This document shows positions 1-8,435 of a stretch of 32,683 bases of DNA, piece after piece. The DNA comes from Planctomycetota bacterium (GTDB taxonomy: Bacteria > Planctomycetota > UBA1135 > GCA-002686595): the NCBI GenBank assembly GCA_016779205.1, contig JADHOC010000033.1, forward strand, positions 1-32,683, in the 5' to 3' direction. Position 1 is the first letter of the stretch; the number at the start of each line of letters is the position of its first letter. The position numbers and the translations under genes were made by a program. The notes under the pieces were generated by a model. That model was not told the DNA's origin, made no database searches, and saw nothing but the letters and a program-made list of their open reading frames with translations.

Positions 1-223
1 GCGACCAGCGCTTCTTGGACTCCTTGGCGGTGACGAGGTACTCGAGGCTGCCCTTGCCGCCGTTGCGGTCCGGGTTCGAGGGGACCACCCCGGCGCCGAC
101 CATGTTCGACTGGCCGGCGAGGATGAAGACCTGGACGGGTTTCTTGGGGGCCGCGGCCTCCGCGTGGGCGAGGAGCGGCGCCATCGACGCCGCCGCGGCG
201 GCGAGGAGCAGGGATCGGAGCAT
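1..223 (-). CDS. SGNH/SASA-type carbohydrate esterase (sialate O-acetylesterase-like), N-terminal part only
   Basis: The gene starts at ATG 223 and runs off the left edge, so only about 74 residues are visible. Residues 1-22 form an Ala/Leu-rich Sec signal peptide (MLRSLLLAAAAASMAP...). The next stretch, VQVFILAGQSNMVGAG, contains the GQSNM block I of the SASA/DUF303 hydrolases, where the Ser is the catalytic nucleophile. Enzymes of this family remove O-acetyl groups from sialic acids or plant and algal polysaccharides, and they are abundant in Planctomycetota. It is therefore probably a secreted or periplasmic carbohydrate esterase. The catalytic Asp/His lie outside the window. The family call is firm from block I, but the substrate cannot be inferred. 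Confidence 0.8.
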   Translation of the reverse strand, partial: MLRSLLLAAAAASMAPLLAHAEAAAPKKPVQVFILAGQSNMVGAGVVPSNPDRNGGKGSLEYLVTAKESKKRWS

Positions 224-325
224 GTTGGTCAGCGTGGGCCGTCGGAGGACGAGGACGCCCTCGTCGAGGGCGGGGGTCAACCTACCACGCCCTGACCCGC
301 CCGGGCACCGCACGCGCTGCGTCGC

Positions 326-1288
326 TCACCACCGGGTCCTGAGCGAGAACCCGAGCCCCAGGTAGCCCAGGTCGATGGTGCCCGCCTCGCTCACGCCAGG
401 AACGTCCGTCGTTCCATTCTGCTCGACGCGGAGCGCGAAGGACTCGAGACCAAGGCCGAGCGCGAAGTGGTCCCAGGGTCGGTACTCGACCCCCCCGGAC
501 CAGTTCGTGAGGGCGCCCGCGTAGTCGTCGAACTCGATATAGAAGACGTTCAGGTCGCTCTGGAGCTGCCATCGCGGGTTGATCGCGAAGTCGAAGCGCA
601 GCCCGACCGCGGGGAGCGGCGCGGTCACCCCGAACGAGTCCGAGGCGTCCGAGACGCCGGAGGCCTCGAGCTGGAAGTCGATGGGGAGCACGTACAGGCT
701 GCCGCCCACGCCAAGATCCACGCGGTCATCCTGAAAGAAGGAGTAGCTGTACTGCGCCTGGATGAGCCGCAGGTCGAGCCGGGTGGTGGCGGCGGTACCC
801 GCGGTGATCACGTCCCCGTTGCCGAGGTTGATGTCCTGGGAGACGGTCTTGGACCCCTGCCGATTCAGGTCCAGCCACGAGAGGTCCACGCGATGGCGCT
901 GGTTCCCGCTGAACCTCCAGTAGCCCTTGGCCTTCGCGGTGGTGTTCGACCGGCTCAGACCAAGCAGGTCCTCGAGGTCGAGGCCCACCCCGGCGCCTGC
1001 CAGCCCGACCCGAACCGTGCTGTCGACCGCCGAGGAGACACTGCCCACCTCGAGACCGAAGGTCGCCCAGGGGCTCTCGGGCCCCGGCGCAGCGACCCCC
1101 TCGGCCGCCGCGTCGTCGGTCGCCAGGCGCCCCGGGTCGAAGGCGCCGACGGAGGCCCTCAGCTCGCCGCTCCCCTCGACTTGCGTTGCGGGAACGGGCC
1201 CTCTGTGAATCGGGCGGGGGCCGCTGCTCGCGCAGGCCGCGCTGGCGATCGCCAGCAGCATCAGGCTCGGAGGAAGCGAGAATCGCAT
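326..1288 (-). CDS. Probable outer-membrane beta-barrel lipoprotein, unknown function
   Basis: This is a 320-residue protein. The N-terminus (MRFSLPPSLMLLAIASAAC) is a lipoprotein signal with Cys at residue 20. A low-complexity linker follows to about residue 75. From there to the end the protein alternates short amphipathic strands and turns, such as GYWRFSGNQRHRVDLSW, QYSYSFFQDDRVDLGVGGSL and VEYRPWDHFALGLGLESF. It closes on an aromatic residue (TRW), as outer-membrane barrels usually do. The pattern fits a barrel of roughly 8-12 strands. I do not recognise a specific family and infer no substrate. The gene stands alone, divergent from the FKBP gene across 242 bp, with a gap of about 100 bp to the esterase gene downstream. 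Confidence 0.65.
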   Translation of the reverse strand: MRFSLPPSLMLLAIASAACASSGPRPIHRGPVPATQVEGSGELRASVGAFDPGRLATDDAAAEGVAAPGPESPWATFGLEVGSVSSAVDSTVRVGLAGAGVGLDLEDLLGLSRSNTTAKAKGYWRFSGNQRHRVDLSWLDLNRQGSKTVSQDINLGNGDVITAGTAATTRLDLRLIQAQYSYSFFQDDRVDLGVGGSLYVLPIDFQLEASGVSDASDSFGVTAPLPAVGLRFDFAINPRWQLQSDLNVFYIEFDDYAGALTNWSGGVEYRPWDHFALGLGLESFALRVEQNGTTDVPGVSEAGTIDLGYLGLGFSLRTRW

Positions 1289-1515
1289 GGGGCTTCTGGG
1301 AAGAGGGAGGGCCGCGCGCTCCTACAGGCTCAGGGATCGCGGTGGTGCGAGCAACCCGGAAGCGGCGCGTGTGCCGAGGACTTTCCGTCATGGCGCCCCG
1401 GTCGATCCCTCAGGGCGGGCTGCCCCCCTCCGTCGCCCCACGGTCCCCTCGGCGCAGCAGCCCGCGGCCGCGCTGGCTCCCCCGCCCGGGGATCGCCTGC
1501 GGTCCTCCAATCGCC

Positions 1516-1521
1516 TAGCCT
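1516..1521 (+). promoter_or_regulatory. Possible -10 element (TAGCCT) close to the FKBP start
   Basis: TAGCCT fits TANNNT and ends 9 nt before ATG 1531. There is no Shine-Dalgarno-like sequence in the gap. The spacing is slightly longer than for the other candidate leaderless starts in this window, so the call is weak. Confidence 0.3.
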
Positions 1522-1530
1522 TCGGGCACC

Positions 1531-2046
1531 ATGAACGTCCAGATCCTCACCGCCGCGCTCCTGGCAGCGGCCGCCGCCTCGTGCGGCGGACAGCCCACTC
1601 CCCACTCCGACCCCTCACCGGCCGAGGCCGCACCCACCGAGAGCTCGCCTGCGGCACCCCCGACCGGCGCCGTGGCCGCGCCGCCGGCCGAGCCCCAGGG
1701 CGGCGCCGACGCATGGTCCGTCGGGGACACCATCCCCTCCGGCCAGAGCGGCGTTCCGGACATCGAGATCCTCGAGGTCAGGGGCAACGGAACCGGCCCC
1801 GCCTGCGGCATGGGCAAGACCGCGACGCTGGCCTACAAGGCCATGAAGGCGAACGGCGAGGTGCTCGATCCCGGCAGCCGCCCCTTCACCTTCAAGGTCG
1901 GCTCCGGCATGGCGATCGTCGGCTGGGACAAGGTCGTCTCTCGCATGCGCGTGGGCGACAGCTTCGTCATCCTCATGCCGGAGGCGCTGGCCTATCGGGG
2001 CAGGGGCGACCTGAAGTTCGAGATGGAGCTCCTCAGCGTCAAGTGA
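1531..2046 (+). CDS. Exported FKBP-type peptidyl-prolyl cis-trans isomerase lipoprotein
   Basis: This 171-residue protein has a short lipoprotein signal (MNVQILTAALLAAAAASC, lipobox AASC), then a Pro/Ala/Glu-rich linker to about residue 60, then one FKBP domain at about residues 75-171. Conserved FKBP positions are visible: the Tyr of LAYKAM, the Asp of VLDPG, PFTFKVGSG, the Trp of VGWDKV, RMRVGD, and ALAY followed by LKFEMELLSV. These residues form the prolyl-isomerase pocket, so catalytic activity is likely. The role would be folding of exported proteins, anchored in a membrane through the lipidated Cys. It is monocistronic and converges on the propeller gene. Confidence 0.88.
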   Translation: MNVQILTAALLAAAAASCGGQPTPHSDPSPAEAAPTESSPAAPPTGAVAAPPAEPQGGADAWSVGDTIPSGQSGVPDIEILEVRGNGTGPACGMGKTATLAYKAMKANGEVLDPGSRPFTFKVGSGMAIVGWDKVVSRMRVGDSFVILMPEALAYRGRGDLKFEMELLSVK

Positions 2047-2085
2047 GGGCCCCGGGGGCTAGCGCCCCGCCGATCTCGAGCGTCT

Positions 2086-2130
2086 CCGCAGGGAGGCCGT
2101 CCTCTGCGGGTCCTGCCCGCCGAGAGGCGG
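2086..2130. terminator. Hairpin pair between convergent genes, probable bidirectional terminator
   Basis: CCGCAG at 2086-2091 pairs with CTGCGG at 2104-2109. A second hairpin, CCGCC-GAGA-GGCGG, lies at 2117-2130 with a GNRA-type loop. On the plus strand it is followed by a pyrimidine run (CCTCCTCCTTCTTC). A third small stem, GGGGC-TAGC-GCCCC, lies at 2055-2068. The position, between two converging stop codons, fits a shared terminator. Confidence 0.5.
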
Positions 2131-2142
2131 CCTCCTCCTTCT

Positions 2143-4266
2143 TCAGAGGGACAGGACCACCCGGTCCCCCGCCGTGGGCTCGACCAGGAACGTCGCTCCG
2201 TCGGTGACGAGGTAGAGGCCGTCGCCCCCCGTCCGCGCCGCGAGGCCACTGGGAGCGTCCAGACGCGGGCCGAAGCCCACGGCGCCGCCCGCGGCCAGGG
2301 TCCGGTCGCCCGAGGCCAGGTCCACCAGGACCAGCTCTCCCGCGGTGGGATCGCACACGAGGAGCCCGGCGGCGGTCATCGACGCGCCCGCCAGGGACAG
2401 GAAGGGGTCGCCCGCGCCCGTGGCGCCGTCGGAGAGGACCGTCCGGTCTCCCGCCCCGGGGCCCGCCGTGAGCTGCACGGCGACGACGGCCAGCAGGCCG
2501 CGGTCCATCACGAGCAGCCGCCCGGGGTCACCGGGGTCCTGGAGCGCGCGGACCGGGGCATCGAAGGCCGGCCCGGTCCCGGCACCGCCGCCGGAGATCG
2601 TGGTCCGATTGCCAGTGGCGAGGTCCACCTCCACCACCGTATCCGCGCCCAGGTCCGTGACCCAGGCGATGGCCCCGGTGGAGTCCACCGCGACGCCCGC
2701 AGGGTCCACGAAGGCGGCCCCGGTCCCCGTCCCCCCGGCCGAGAGCACCGTTCGATCCCCCGTCGCAGGATCCACGGAGAGCAGCGCCGCCAGGCCCCGG
2801 TCCACCACCAGGAGCTGACCGTCGAGCCCCGCCGCGCCGCCGGGCGCCAGGGACCGCGCATCCGTCGGCTCGACCAGCGCGGGGCCTGCACCCGTGGAGG
2901 CGTCCGAGAGCACGGTCCGGTCGCCGCTCGGCGTCGCGAGCCGGAGGATGGCCGCCTCGCCTCGGGCCACCGCGTAGATCGCGTCGGCGCCCACCGGAGC
3001 GGCGGTCACGGCGTCGAGGGTCACGTCGCGGTCCCCCGCCCCCCGGCGGAACTCGTAGAAGATCGTGCGGTCCCCCGTCGCGAGGTCCACGGACCAGACG
3101 GCCGGCGCGTCGCTGTCGAGCACGAGCAGGCGGCCCATGGCCTCGTCGAGCCAAAGGTCCTCAAGCTGGTCGAAGAGGTCCCCCGCGCCCGCACCCGGCC
3201 CTGAGACCTCCACCCGATCCCCCGACGTCAGGTTCACCTCGAGGATCGCCCCCAGGCCGAGGTCGCTCACGAACAGCCGGTCCATGGTGAGGTCGAGGTT
3301 CAGGTAGGTCGGCGCCGAGAAGGCCGGGCCCGCGCCGGTCCCTCCCCCCGACACCGTCGTCCGGTCCCCCGTCGTGAGGTCCACCTGCACCACGGACCCG
3401 GCGCGATCCGCCACATAGAGCGCCCCGCCGACGCTGTCGATGGCGACCCCCGCCGGCGAGGTCAGGGCCGCCCCGGTGCCGGTGACCCCGTCGGAGAAGA
3501 CCGAGCGGTCTCCCGTGGCGAGGTCCACCGCGATCACCGCGTCCAGCCCGTCGTCGGTGACCAGCAGCCGCGCGCCGGTCGCGTCCAGGGCGACGTCCAC
3601 GGGCGATGAGAAGGCCGTCCCCGCGCCGGTGGCTCCGTCGGAGAGGACGGTCCGTGTCCCTGCGCTGAGGTTCACGGCGACCAGGGCTGGGGCGATCGAG
3701 TCCACGACGTAGGCGGTCCCCGAGACCCCGTCCACAGCGACCCCCGTGCAGCCAGCCAGCTCCGGCCCCTGCCCGATGTTCGGCGCGCTCAGGTTCTGCG
3801 TGATGGCCTCGGACGGCACCAGCCCCGAGAGACCCTCGAGCTCGACGTCCGTGAAGACCAGCTGGCCCGTCGAGGGGTTGAAGTCCAGCGCCGTGGGCCC
3901 CACCAGCTCCCCCTGGCGCTCCATGTTGATGGTCACCGCCTGGGGGTCGTAGTTGAACTGGTCCCGCGTCCCCACCTGGACGAACAGGTCCCCCGTCGGG
4001 ATCTCGAGCGACACCTCCCACGTGGCGTATCCGTCCGTGGTCGACGTCTCGGCGAAGTCGACCGTCACCGACGTGACCCCGGAGGGGTCCTGGGCCGTCC
4101 CCCTGAAGGTGAGCGCAGGGCCGCTCGCCAGGGCGCCGTCGAACGGGAAGTCGAGGGTCGCCGTGGGCGGCGTCTGGTCGTCGAAGATCGACGTGTCCTT
4201 CGGGCAGGCGACCGTCAGCGCGACGACCGGAAGCAGCAGGGCGAGTTCGTGGCGGGACCTGGGCAT
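2143..4266 (-). CDS. Lipoprotein with an Ig-like domain and a long beta-propeller repeat array
   Basis: This is a 707-residue protein. The signal peptide ends in a lipobox (ALTVAC, Cys 21). An Ig-like region follows at about residues 31-115 (TPPTATLDFPFDGA... GTAQDPSGVTSVTVDF). The remainder is an array of blades of roughly 45-55 residues. Each blade carries the signature (T/S)GDRT-x-x-S-x-GxxGxGxxF-x-xP-xxVAxD-xxxxxLxVxD-xxxxxVxxVDL. I count eleven G(D/N/T)R boxes. This resembles NHL/SMP-30-like propellers, which act as binding or scaffold modules, and no catalytic residues stand out. It lies downstream of the S9 peptidase gene in the same direction, 88 bp away. A -10-like CACAAT sits 6 nt before ATG 4266. 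Confidence 0.8.
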   Translation of the reverse strand: MPRSRHELALLLPVVALTVACPKDTSIFDDQTPPTATLDFPFDGALASGPALTFRGTAQDPSGVTSVTVDFAETSTTDGYATWEVSLEIPTGDLFVQVGTRDQFNYDPQAVTINMERQGELVGPTALDFNPSTGQLVFTDVELEGLSGLVPSEAITQNLSAPNIGQGPELAGCTGVAVDGVSGTAYVVDSIAPALVAVNLSAGTRTVLSDGATGAGTAFSSPVDVALDATGARLLVTDDGLDAVIAVDLATGDRSVFSDGVTGTGAALTSPAGVAIDSVGGALYVADRAGSVVQVDLTTGDRTTVSGGGTGAGPAFSAPTYLNLDLTMDRLFVSDLGLGAILEVNLTSGDRVEVSGPGAGAGDLFDQLEDLWLDEAMGRLLVLDSDAPAVWSVDLATGDRTIFYEFRRGAGDRDVTLDAVTAAPVGADAIYAVARGEAAILRLATPSGDRTVLSDASTGAGPALVEPTDARSLAPGGAAGLDGQLLVVDRGLAALLSVDPATGDRTVLSAGGTGTGAAFVDPAGVAVDSTGAIAWVTDLGADTVVEVDLATGNRTTISGGGAGTGPAFDAPVRALQDPGDPGRLLVMDRGLLAVVAVQLTAGPGAGDRTVLSDGATGAGDPFLSLAGASMTAAGLLVCDPTAGELVLVDLASGDRTLAAGGAVGFGPRLDAPSGLAARTGGDGLYLVTDGATFLVEPTAGDRVVLSL

Positions 4267-4280
4267 GGGGACATTGTGTT

Positions 4281-4309
4281 CTCTCCCCCGCTCAAGCTGC
4301 GAGGGAGAG
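4281..4309 (-). terminator. Hairpin between the S9 peptidase and propeller genes
   Basis: CTCTCCC at 4281-4287 pairs with GGGAGAG at 4303-4309. An inner CGC/GCG extends the stem after a single mismatch, giving a ten-pair stem. It lies about 45 nt after the S9 stop and 15 nt before the propeller start. It could terminate the S9 transcript. Alternatively it could mask the only purine-rich (GGGAGAG) segment upstream of the propeller start. There is no T-tract. Confidence 0.4.
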
Positions 4310-4354
4310 GTCCATCAATCTCCGGCCAGTCGGATCGCCCCAGCGGGGAGGGGA

Positions 4355-7300
4355 TCACTCCTCGCTCGCAGCGCCCTCCGGGACCGCCTCCGCGGGCGCT
4401 TCCTCGACCACGGGGGCCGGGACAGGCTCGAAGCCGAATTCCCGCCCCTTGTCGACCGCCGGGACGCCCTCGGCGATCCAGCGGGTCGCGGGGCCGTCCA
4501 TGAGGTAGTGGTCGAAGAACTGCTGCATGCGCCGGGCGAAGTCCACCCGGTTCTCCTTCCGCCGCAGCCCGTGGGCCTCGCCGTTGTAGTTCAGCATCCA
4601 GGCGGGCTTGCCGAGCCGCCGCATGGCGACGAAGAGCTCGATGCCCTGGTACCACGGGACGGCCCCGTCCTCGTCGTTGTGGAGGATCAGGAGCGGCGTC
4701 TCGATCTTGTCGGCGTAGAACACGGGCGAGTTCTTCAGGTACAGGTCCCGCGCCTCCCAGAGGGTGCCGCCGATGCGGCTCTGGGTCTTTTCGTACTGGA
4801 ACATCCGGCTGAGCCCGCTGGCCCAGCGGATCCCGCCGTAGGCGCTGGTCATGTTGCTGACCGGCGCTCCGGACTCCGCGCACGCGAAGACGTTGGTCAT
4901 GGTCACCAGGTAGGCGATCTGATAGCCGCCCCAGCTGTGCCCCTGGACCCCGATCCGGTCGGGGTCCACGAAGCCCATGTCCACGATGGACTGCACCCCG
5001 GGCAGCACCGCGTTCGCGCAGCTGATCCCGGGCTCCCCGGTGGTGTAGGGAATATCGGGGACGAACAAGACGTAGCCGCGGCTGACGTAGAACGCGTAGT
5101 TGATGGACGAGCTCCCCGCGGACGGCGTGACGTAGCGGTGCAGGTTGTCCGAGTTGCGCTCGTAGAAGTACACCATCATGGGGTACTTACGCGTCGGGTC
5201 GAAGTTGTCGGGCTTGTAGAGGATCCCGTCCAGGGGGACGCCCTCGGTGGTCTCGTACTGCACGAGCTCCGCGGTGCCCCAGAGGTACTCGCGCTGCTGG
5301 GGGTTCGCCCAGCTGAGGCGCTTGAGGCTCTCGAACGCCGTGGTGGTCGCCCACAGGTCCGGGTAACGGCGGAAGGTCTGACGCGTCATCACGAGGGTGT
5401 CGGCGTCCTTGGCCTTGACCGGGGCCCCGATCCGCTCGTCGAGCATGAGCAGCGTCGTGATCTCGCCCGTCGCGGGGTCGAGCCGCGCCACGCCCGAGGC
5501 CTTGGTGCCCTCGTTGAACACCGTCAGCAGCATGGGCTGTGCGGGGTCGATGGACCGCGCCTCTCGATCCAGCGACTGGTAGCGGTAGCGGAGGCGATCG
5601 GCTCGGCCGCGCTCCCCCGTGAGGCAGCGCGCGGGCTCGGCGCCCGTGGGGTCCACCTGCCAGATGTCGAAGCGATCGTAGATCAGGAGCGCCGCGTCCT
5701 CGTCCAGCCAGCCCGCGGTGCGGTACGAGCGCGGCGGCGCCGGCGTGTCGTGGAGCTCGTTGGCGAGGGACGTGGGGATCCCCTCGGAGAGGTCCACCGT
5801 GTCGCCGCCCCCGGTCGGCATCGCGAAGTACTTGCGCTGGTCCGGGTCCCACCAGGTGAGGAACTTCCCGGCGGGCGACATGGTCGCCGTGCCGCGGACC
5901 CGCTCGAGGACGAGGCGCGCCTCGCCCGTCTTGAGGTCCACCACGTAGGAGTCGCTGAAGCCCGGAGACTCCCACGACTCCGACACCGCGTACCTGGCGG
6001 ACGAGGTCCCGACGGCCATGTCGCTGGAGGAGCGCCCGTCCACCCGCACGGAGGGCATCTCCTTGGTGGCCAGCTGGACGACCCTGCCCGCCTCGATGTC
6101 GAAGAGGGCTTGATAGCTCCGGCGGCGCTCCTGCTCGGCCTGGAGCAGCTGGCGGGGCTGCAGGGCGTCGTCCTTCCAGTGCCAGATGTCCAGCTTGACG
6201 ACCGGGTCCTTGGCCTTGGCCTTCTTCTCCTTCTCCAGCTGCGCCTTGGTCTTGCCCGCATCCTCGGGCCGCGGCTGGGTGCTGAAGAGGATGCGCCGGT
6301 TGTCCTCGGTGAAGCGCGGCCCCGAGGCGGCGATCCACCAGCCCTCGGGGATGCCGTCGGTCTCCTCGCCGGCGATCTTGGCCGCCGACTCGTCGCCCTC
6401 CGCCCAGTGGTAGAGGGACATGCTCGGCTTCTCCGGGCCGTAGTCGTCCCGGTCGGTGAGGAACGCGACGCGCTTCTCGTCCTCGCTGATCGCGATGGAC
6501 TGGTAGGCCCCACGCCCGTTGATCAGCGGCTGGATCTCGCCCGTGGCGAGCTCCATGGCGAACACGCCGTCATCCTCGGCGTCCGTGGCGGACGTCGCGT
6601 AGACCAGCCAGCGGCAGTACTTGCTGAAGCGGTGGGACGTGACGTCCGGGATCCGCTGCTCCATGCCCGTCGCCAGGTCGCGGAGCACGAGCACGCTGCC
6701 GTTCTTCTTGGTGCGAGCATCCTTGCGGCCCTTCTTCCCGCCCCGCTTCGAGGGCTTCGCCTTGGCCGAGCCGGAGGGCGTCTCGGCCTCCTTCCTCGCC
6801 GCCTCTCCCTTGGGCTCCCCCTTGGGCTCCTCGGAAGCCTCGGGCGTGACCGCAGGCACCGGACCCGCAGGCTCCAGCCCCCCGCTCGCGATGCTGTACG
6901 TCTCGCTCATCTCCGAGGCGCCCTTCCGGGCCGCGGCGTCCTCCGAGCCCCCGGAGGGGGTGTAGACGATCCAGCCGGAGGCCTCCTCGGGGAGACGGAA
7001 GGACTGCACCCCAGGAAGGCTGACCGTCCGCTCGGTCTCGAGATCCAGGATCTCGAGGCTCGCGCCGGCTCCACCGCGACTGCTCTCCTCGCCCTCCTTC
7101 TCCGCGGGGCGCACGAGGTAGATCGCGTACCGGCTGTCCCGCGTGAAGTTGGCGGACGTCCCGCGCTCGATGGTGAATTGCTCCTGGGTCGCGATCTTAC
7201 GGATCGTCAGCGTCCCGTCCCCGTCGGCCGGACGGACGGTGAACGCCACCCAGGCCCCGTCGGGGGAGAGGCCGGAACTTCGGACCGAGTTCCAGCGGTC

Positions 7301-7420
7301 GTAGTCCTCATGCTCGAGTGGGCGACGGCCAAGCTCGTCCTGGGCCGCGAGGGAGGCCGGAGCGAGGGAGCACGCGAACAGGAGGGTGAGGAGGGCCTGG
7401 GGCCAAAGGGATCGGCGCAT
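4355..7420 (-). CDS. Secreted S9-family (prolyl oligopeptidase-like) serine peptidase
   Basis: This 1021-residue protein starts at ATG 7420, directly before a clear signal peptide (MRRSLWPQALLTLLFACSLAPASLAAQ). The open frame continues 86 codons further upstream, but those residues look non-coding. Residues of about 30-700 form a beta-propeller with repeated segments of the SPDGAWVAF and FTEDNRRILF type. A Lys/Arg-rich, low-complexity insert lies at about 185-245. The C-terminal alpha/beta-hydrolase domain carries the catalytic triad: Ser of GHSWGGY (about 828), Asp of HNDEDGAVPW (about 915) and His of GEAHGL (about 948). The enzyme should cleave peptides in the periplasm or outside the cell. 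It is longer than a typical S9 enzyme (about 650-750 residues), mainly because of the inserts. It shares its direction with the propeller gene downstream. Confidence 0.93.
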   Translation of the reverse strand: MRRSLWPQALLTLLFACSLAPASLAAQDELGRRPLEHEDYDRWNSVRSSGLSPDGAWVAFTVRPADGDGTLTIRKIATQEQFTIERGTSANFTRDSRYAIYLVRPAEKEGEESSRGGAGASLEILDLETERTVSLPGVQSFRLPEEASGWIVYTPSGGSEDAAARKGASEMSETYSIASGGLEPAGPVPAVTPEASEEPKGEPKGEAARKEAETPSGSAKAKPSKRGGKKGRKDARTKKNGSVLVLRDLATGMEQRIPDVTSHRFSKYCRWLVYATSATDAEDDGVFAMELATGEIQPLINGRGAYQSIAISEDEKRVAFLTDRDDYGPEKPSMSLYHWAEGDESAAKIAGEETDGIPEGWWIAASGPRFTEDNRRILFSTQPRPEDAGKTKAQLEKEKKAKAKDPVVKLDIWHWKDDALQPRQLLQAEQERRRSYQALFDIEAGRVVQLATKEMPSVRVDGRSSSDMAVGTSSARYAVSESWESPGFSDSYVVDLKTGEARLVLERVRGTATMSPAGKFLTWWDPDQRKYFAMPTGGGDTVDLSEGIPTSLANELHDTPAPPRSYRTAGWLDEDAALLIYDRFDIWQVDPTGAEPARCLTGERGRADRLRYRYQSLDREARSIDPAQPMLLTVFNEGTKASGVARLDPATGEITTLLMLDERIGAPVKAKDADTLVMTRQTFRRYPDLWATTTAFESLKRLSWANPQQREYLWGTAELVQYETTEGVPLDGILYKPDNFDPTRKYPMMVYFYERNSDNLHRYVTPSAGSSSINYAFYVSRGYVLFVPDIPYTTGEPGISCANAVLPGVQSIVDMGFVDPDRIGVQGHSWGGYQIAYLVTMTNVFACAESGAPVSNMTSAYGGIRWASGLSRMFQYEKTQSRIGGTLWEARDLYLKNSPVFYADKIETPLLILHNDEDGAVPWYQGIELFVAMRRLGKPAWMLNYNGEAHGLRRKENRVDFARRMQQFFDHYLMDGPATRWIAEGVPAVDKGREFGFEPVPAPVVEEAPAEAVPEGAASEE

Positions 7421-7613
7421 GGGGAGGTCCTCTCCGGCTACGGCCGGAGCGTGACAGGGCTGGAAGGCAGTCCGTAGGTAGCACGCGGAGGGCGCGCGCG
7501 CGGACGTTTCGAGCATAGTCCGGGCCCCGAATCCGGGGGGCTCCCGGCGCTCCCCGCCGCGAGAACTGACCAGGACTGATACGACCCTTACCCAGGCCGG
7601 CGCGAGGACCCGC

Positions 7614-8435
7614 TCAGAGCTCCTCGGTCGCCGTCCCCTCGATCCGGAAGCAGCCGGCGGCGTAGCCGGCCCCGTCATCGATGCCCTCGATCCGGAGCGT
7701 GCCGGTCACGCTGACGGCGACGAAGGGGAAGTACGGCGAGCCGCGGCCCTCCTCCATGGAGACGTGGATCCACTCATCCGGCTGCGGCGCGCCGCCGAAG
7801 CAGCAGGCGAGGAGGTCGCGGACGAGCATGAACTCGGTCACCTCGCGGCGCTGCCACTCCTCGGGGATCATGTAGCCGACGATCTCGACCCGCTCTCCGT
7901 CGAGGGCAGCGACCCCCTCCGGGAAGCGCTTCTCGCCGCGCATCAGGTCGTCCATGACCGACTCGTACGCCTCGTCATCGAGGTCATCGAGGGAGAGGTG
8001 GCGGAAGCGCACCTCCAGGTGGCCGTCTCCACGGCGGCGCGGAGCGCCCCCGTCATCCGGTCGGGCCGCCTCGCGCCACAGCCGCGCGATGGCGAGCTGC
8101 CGGATCGTCTCGTCCGGCAGGTCCATCATCTGCGTCTCCTCATCCCGGGCCAGCCCCATGGAAGCGAGGAGGTCGTCGATGGGCATGGTCTCGTACGCCG
8201 CCGTTAACGCCTCGAGCTCCGCCTGTCGCGCGGGGTCACGCTCCTCGTCCGCGCCGGCGGCTTGCCCCGAGGTGGGGAGTCCCTGCTCGACGACGAGGTC
8301 GGGGACCTGATCATCCTCGCTGCCGTCGAGGGCGCCGCCGTCATAGGCCAGCTCCTCGACGCCGCCCGACGGCGGCGCCTCGCCCTGGCAGGACGTCACC
8401 AGGAGGGTCATCAGGAGGAGGGGGCGGAGGCTCAT
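7614..8435 (-). CDS. DUF3299 domain lipoprotein
   Basis: This 273-residue protein starts at ATG 8435. The start overlaps the stop of the upstream permease gene as ATGA, so the two are very probably translationally coupled. The lipobox is VTSC in MSLRPLLLMTLLVTSC. A long acidic, Gly/Glu/Asp-rich region spans about residues 20-165. The DUF3299 core then follows: VEIVGYMIPEEW, a short spacer, EFMLVRDLLACCFGGAPQPDEWIHVSM, and a final beta-rich segment with one Cys. As I recall, the same protein class sits beside a MacB/FtsX-type permease and its ATPase in the Zur-regulated PA4063-PA4066 locus of Pseudomonas. A role linked to metal or envelope homeostasis is therefore a reasonable inference, not a demonstration. 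A larger open frame continuing upstream to 9290 in this register is a shadow of the permease gene. Confidence 0.82.
   Translation of the reverse strand: MSLRPLLLMTLLVTSCQGEAPPSGGVEELAYDGGALDGSEDDQVPDLVVEQGLPTSGQAAGADEERDPARQAELEALTAAYETMPIDDLLASMGLARDEETQMMDLPDETIRQLAIARLWREAARPDDGGAPRRRGDGHLEVRFRHLSLDDLDDEAYESVMDDLMRGEKRFPEGVAALDGERVEIVGYMIPEEWQRREVTEFMLVRDLLACCFGGAPQPDEWIHVSMEEGRGSPYFPFVAVSVTGTLRIEGIDDGAGYAAGCFRIEGTATEEL

Noticed and set aside
3953..7477. 1174-codon open frame on the plus strand
   Set aside because: It is antisense to the S9 peptidase. Its Arg/Gly/Val/Leu/His-rich product has no domain, and long antisense frames are expected at this GC content.
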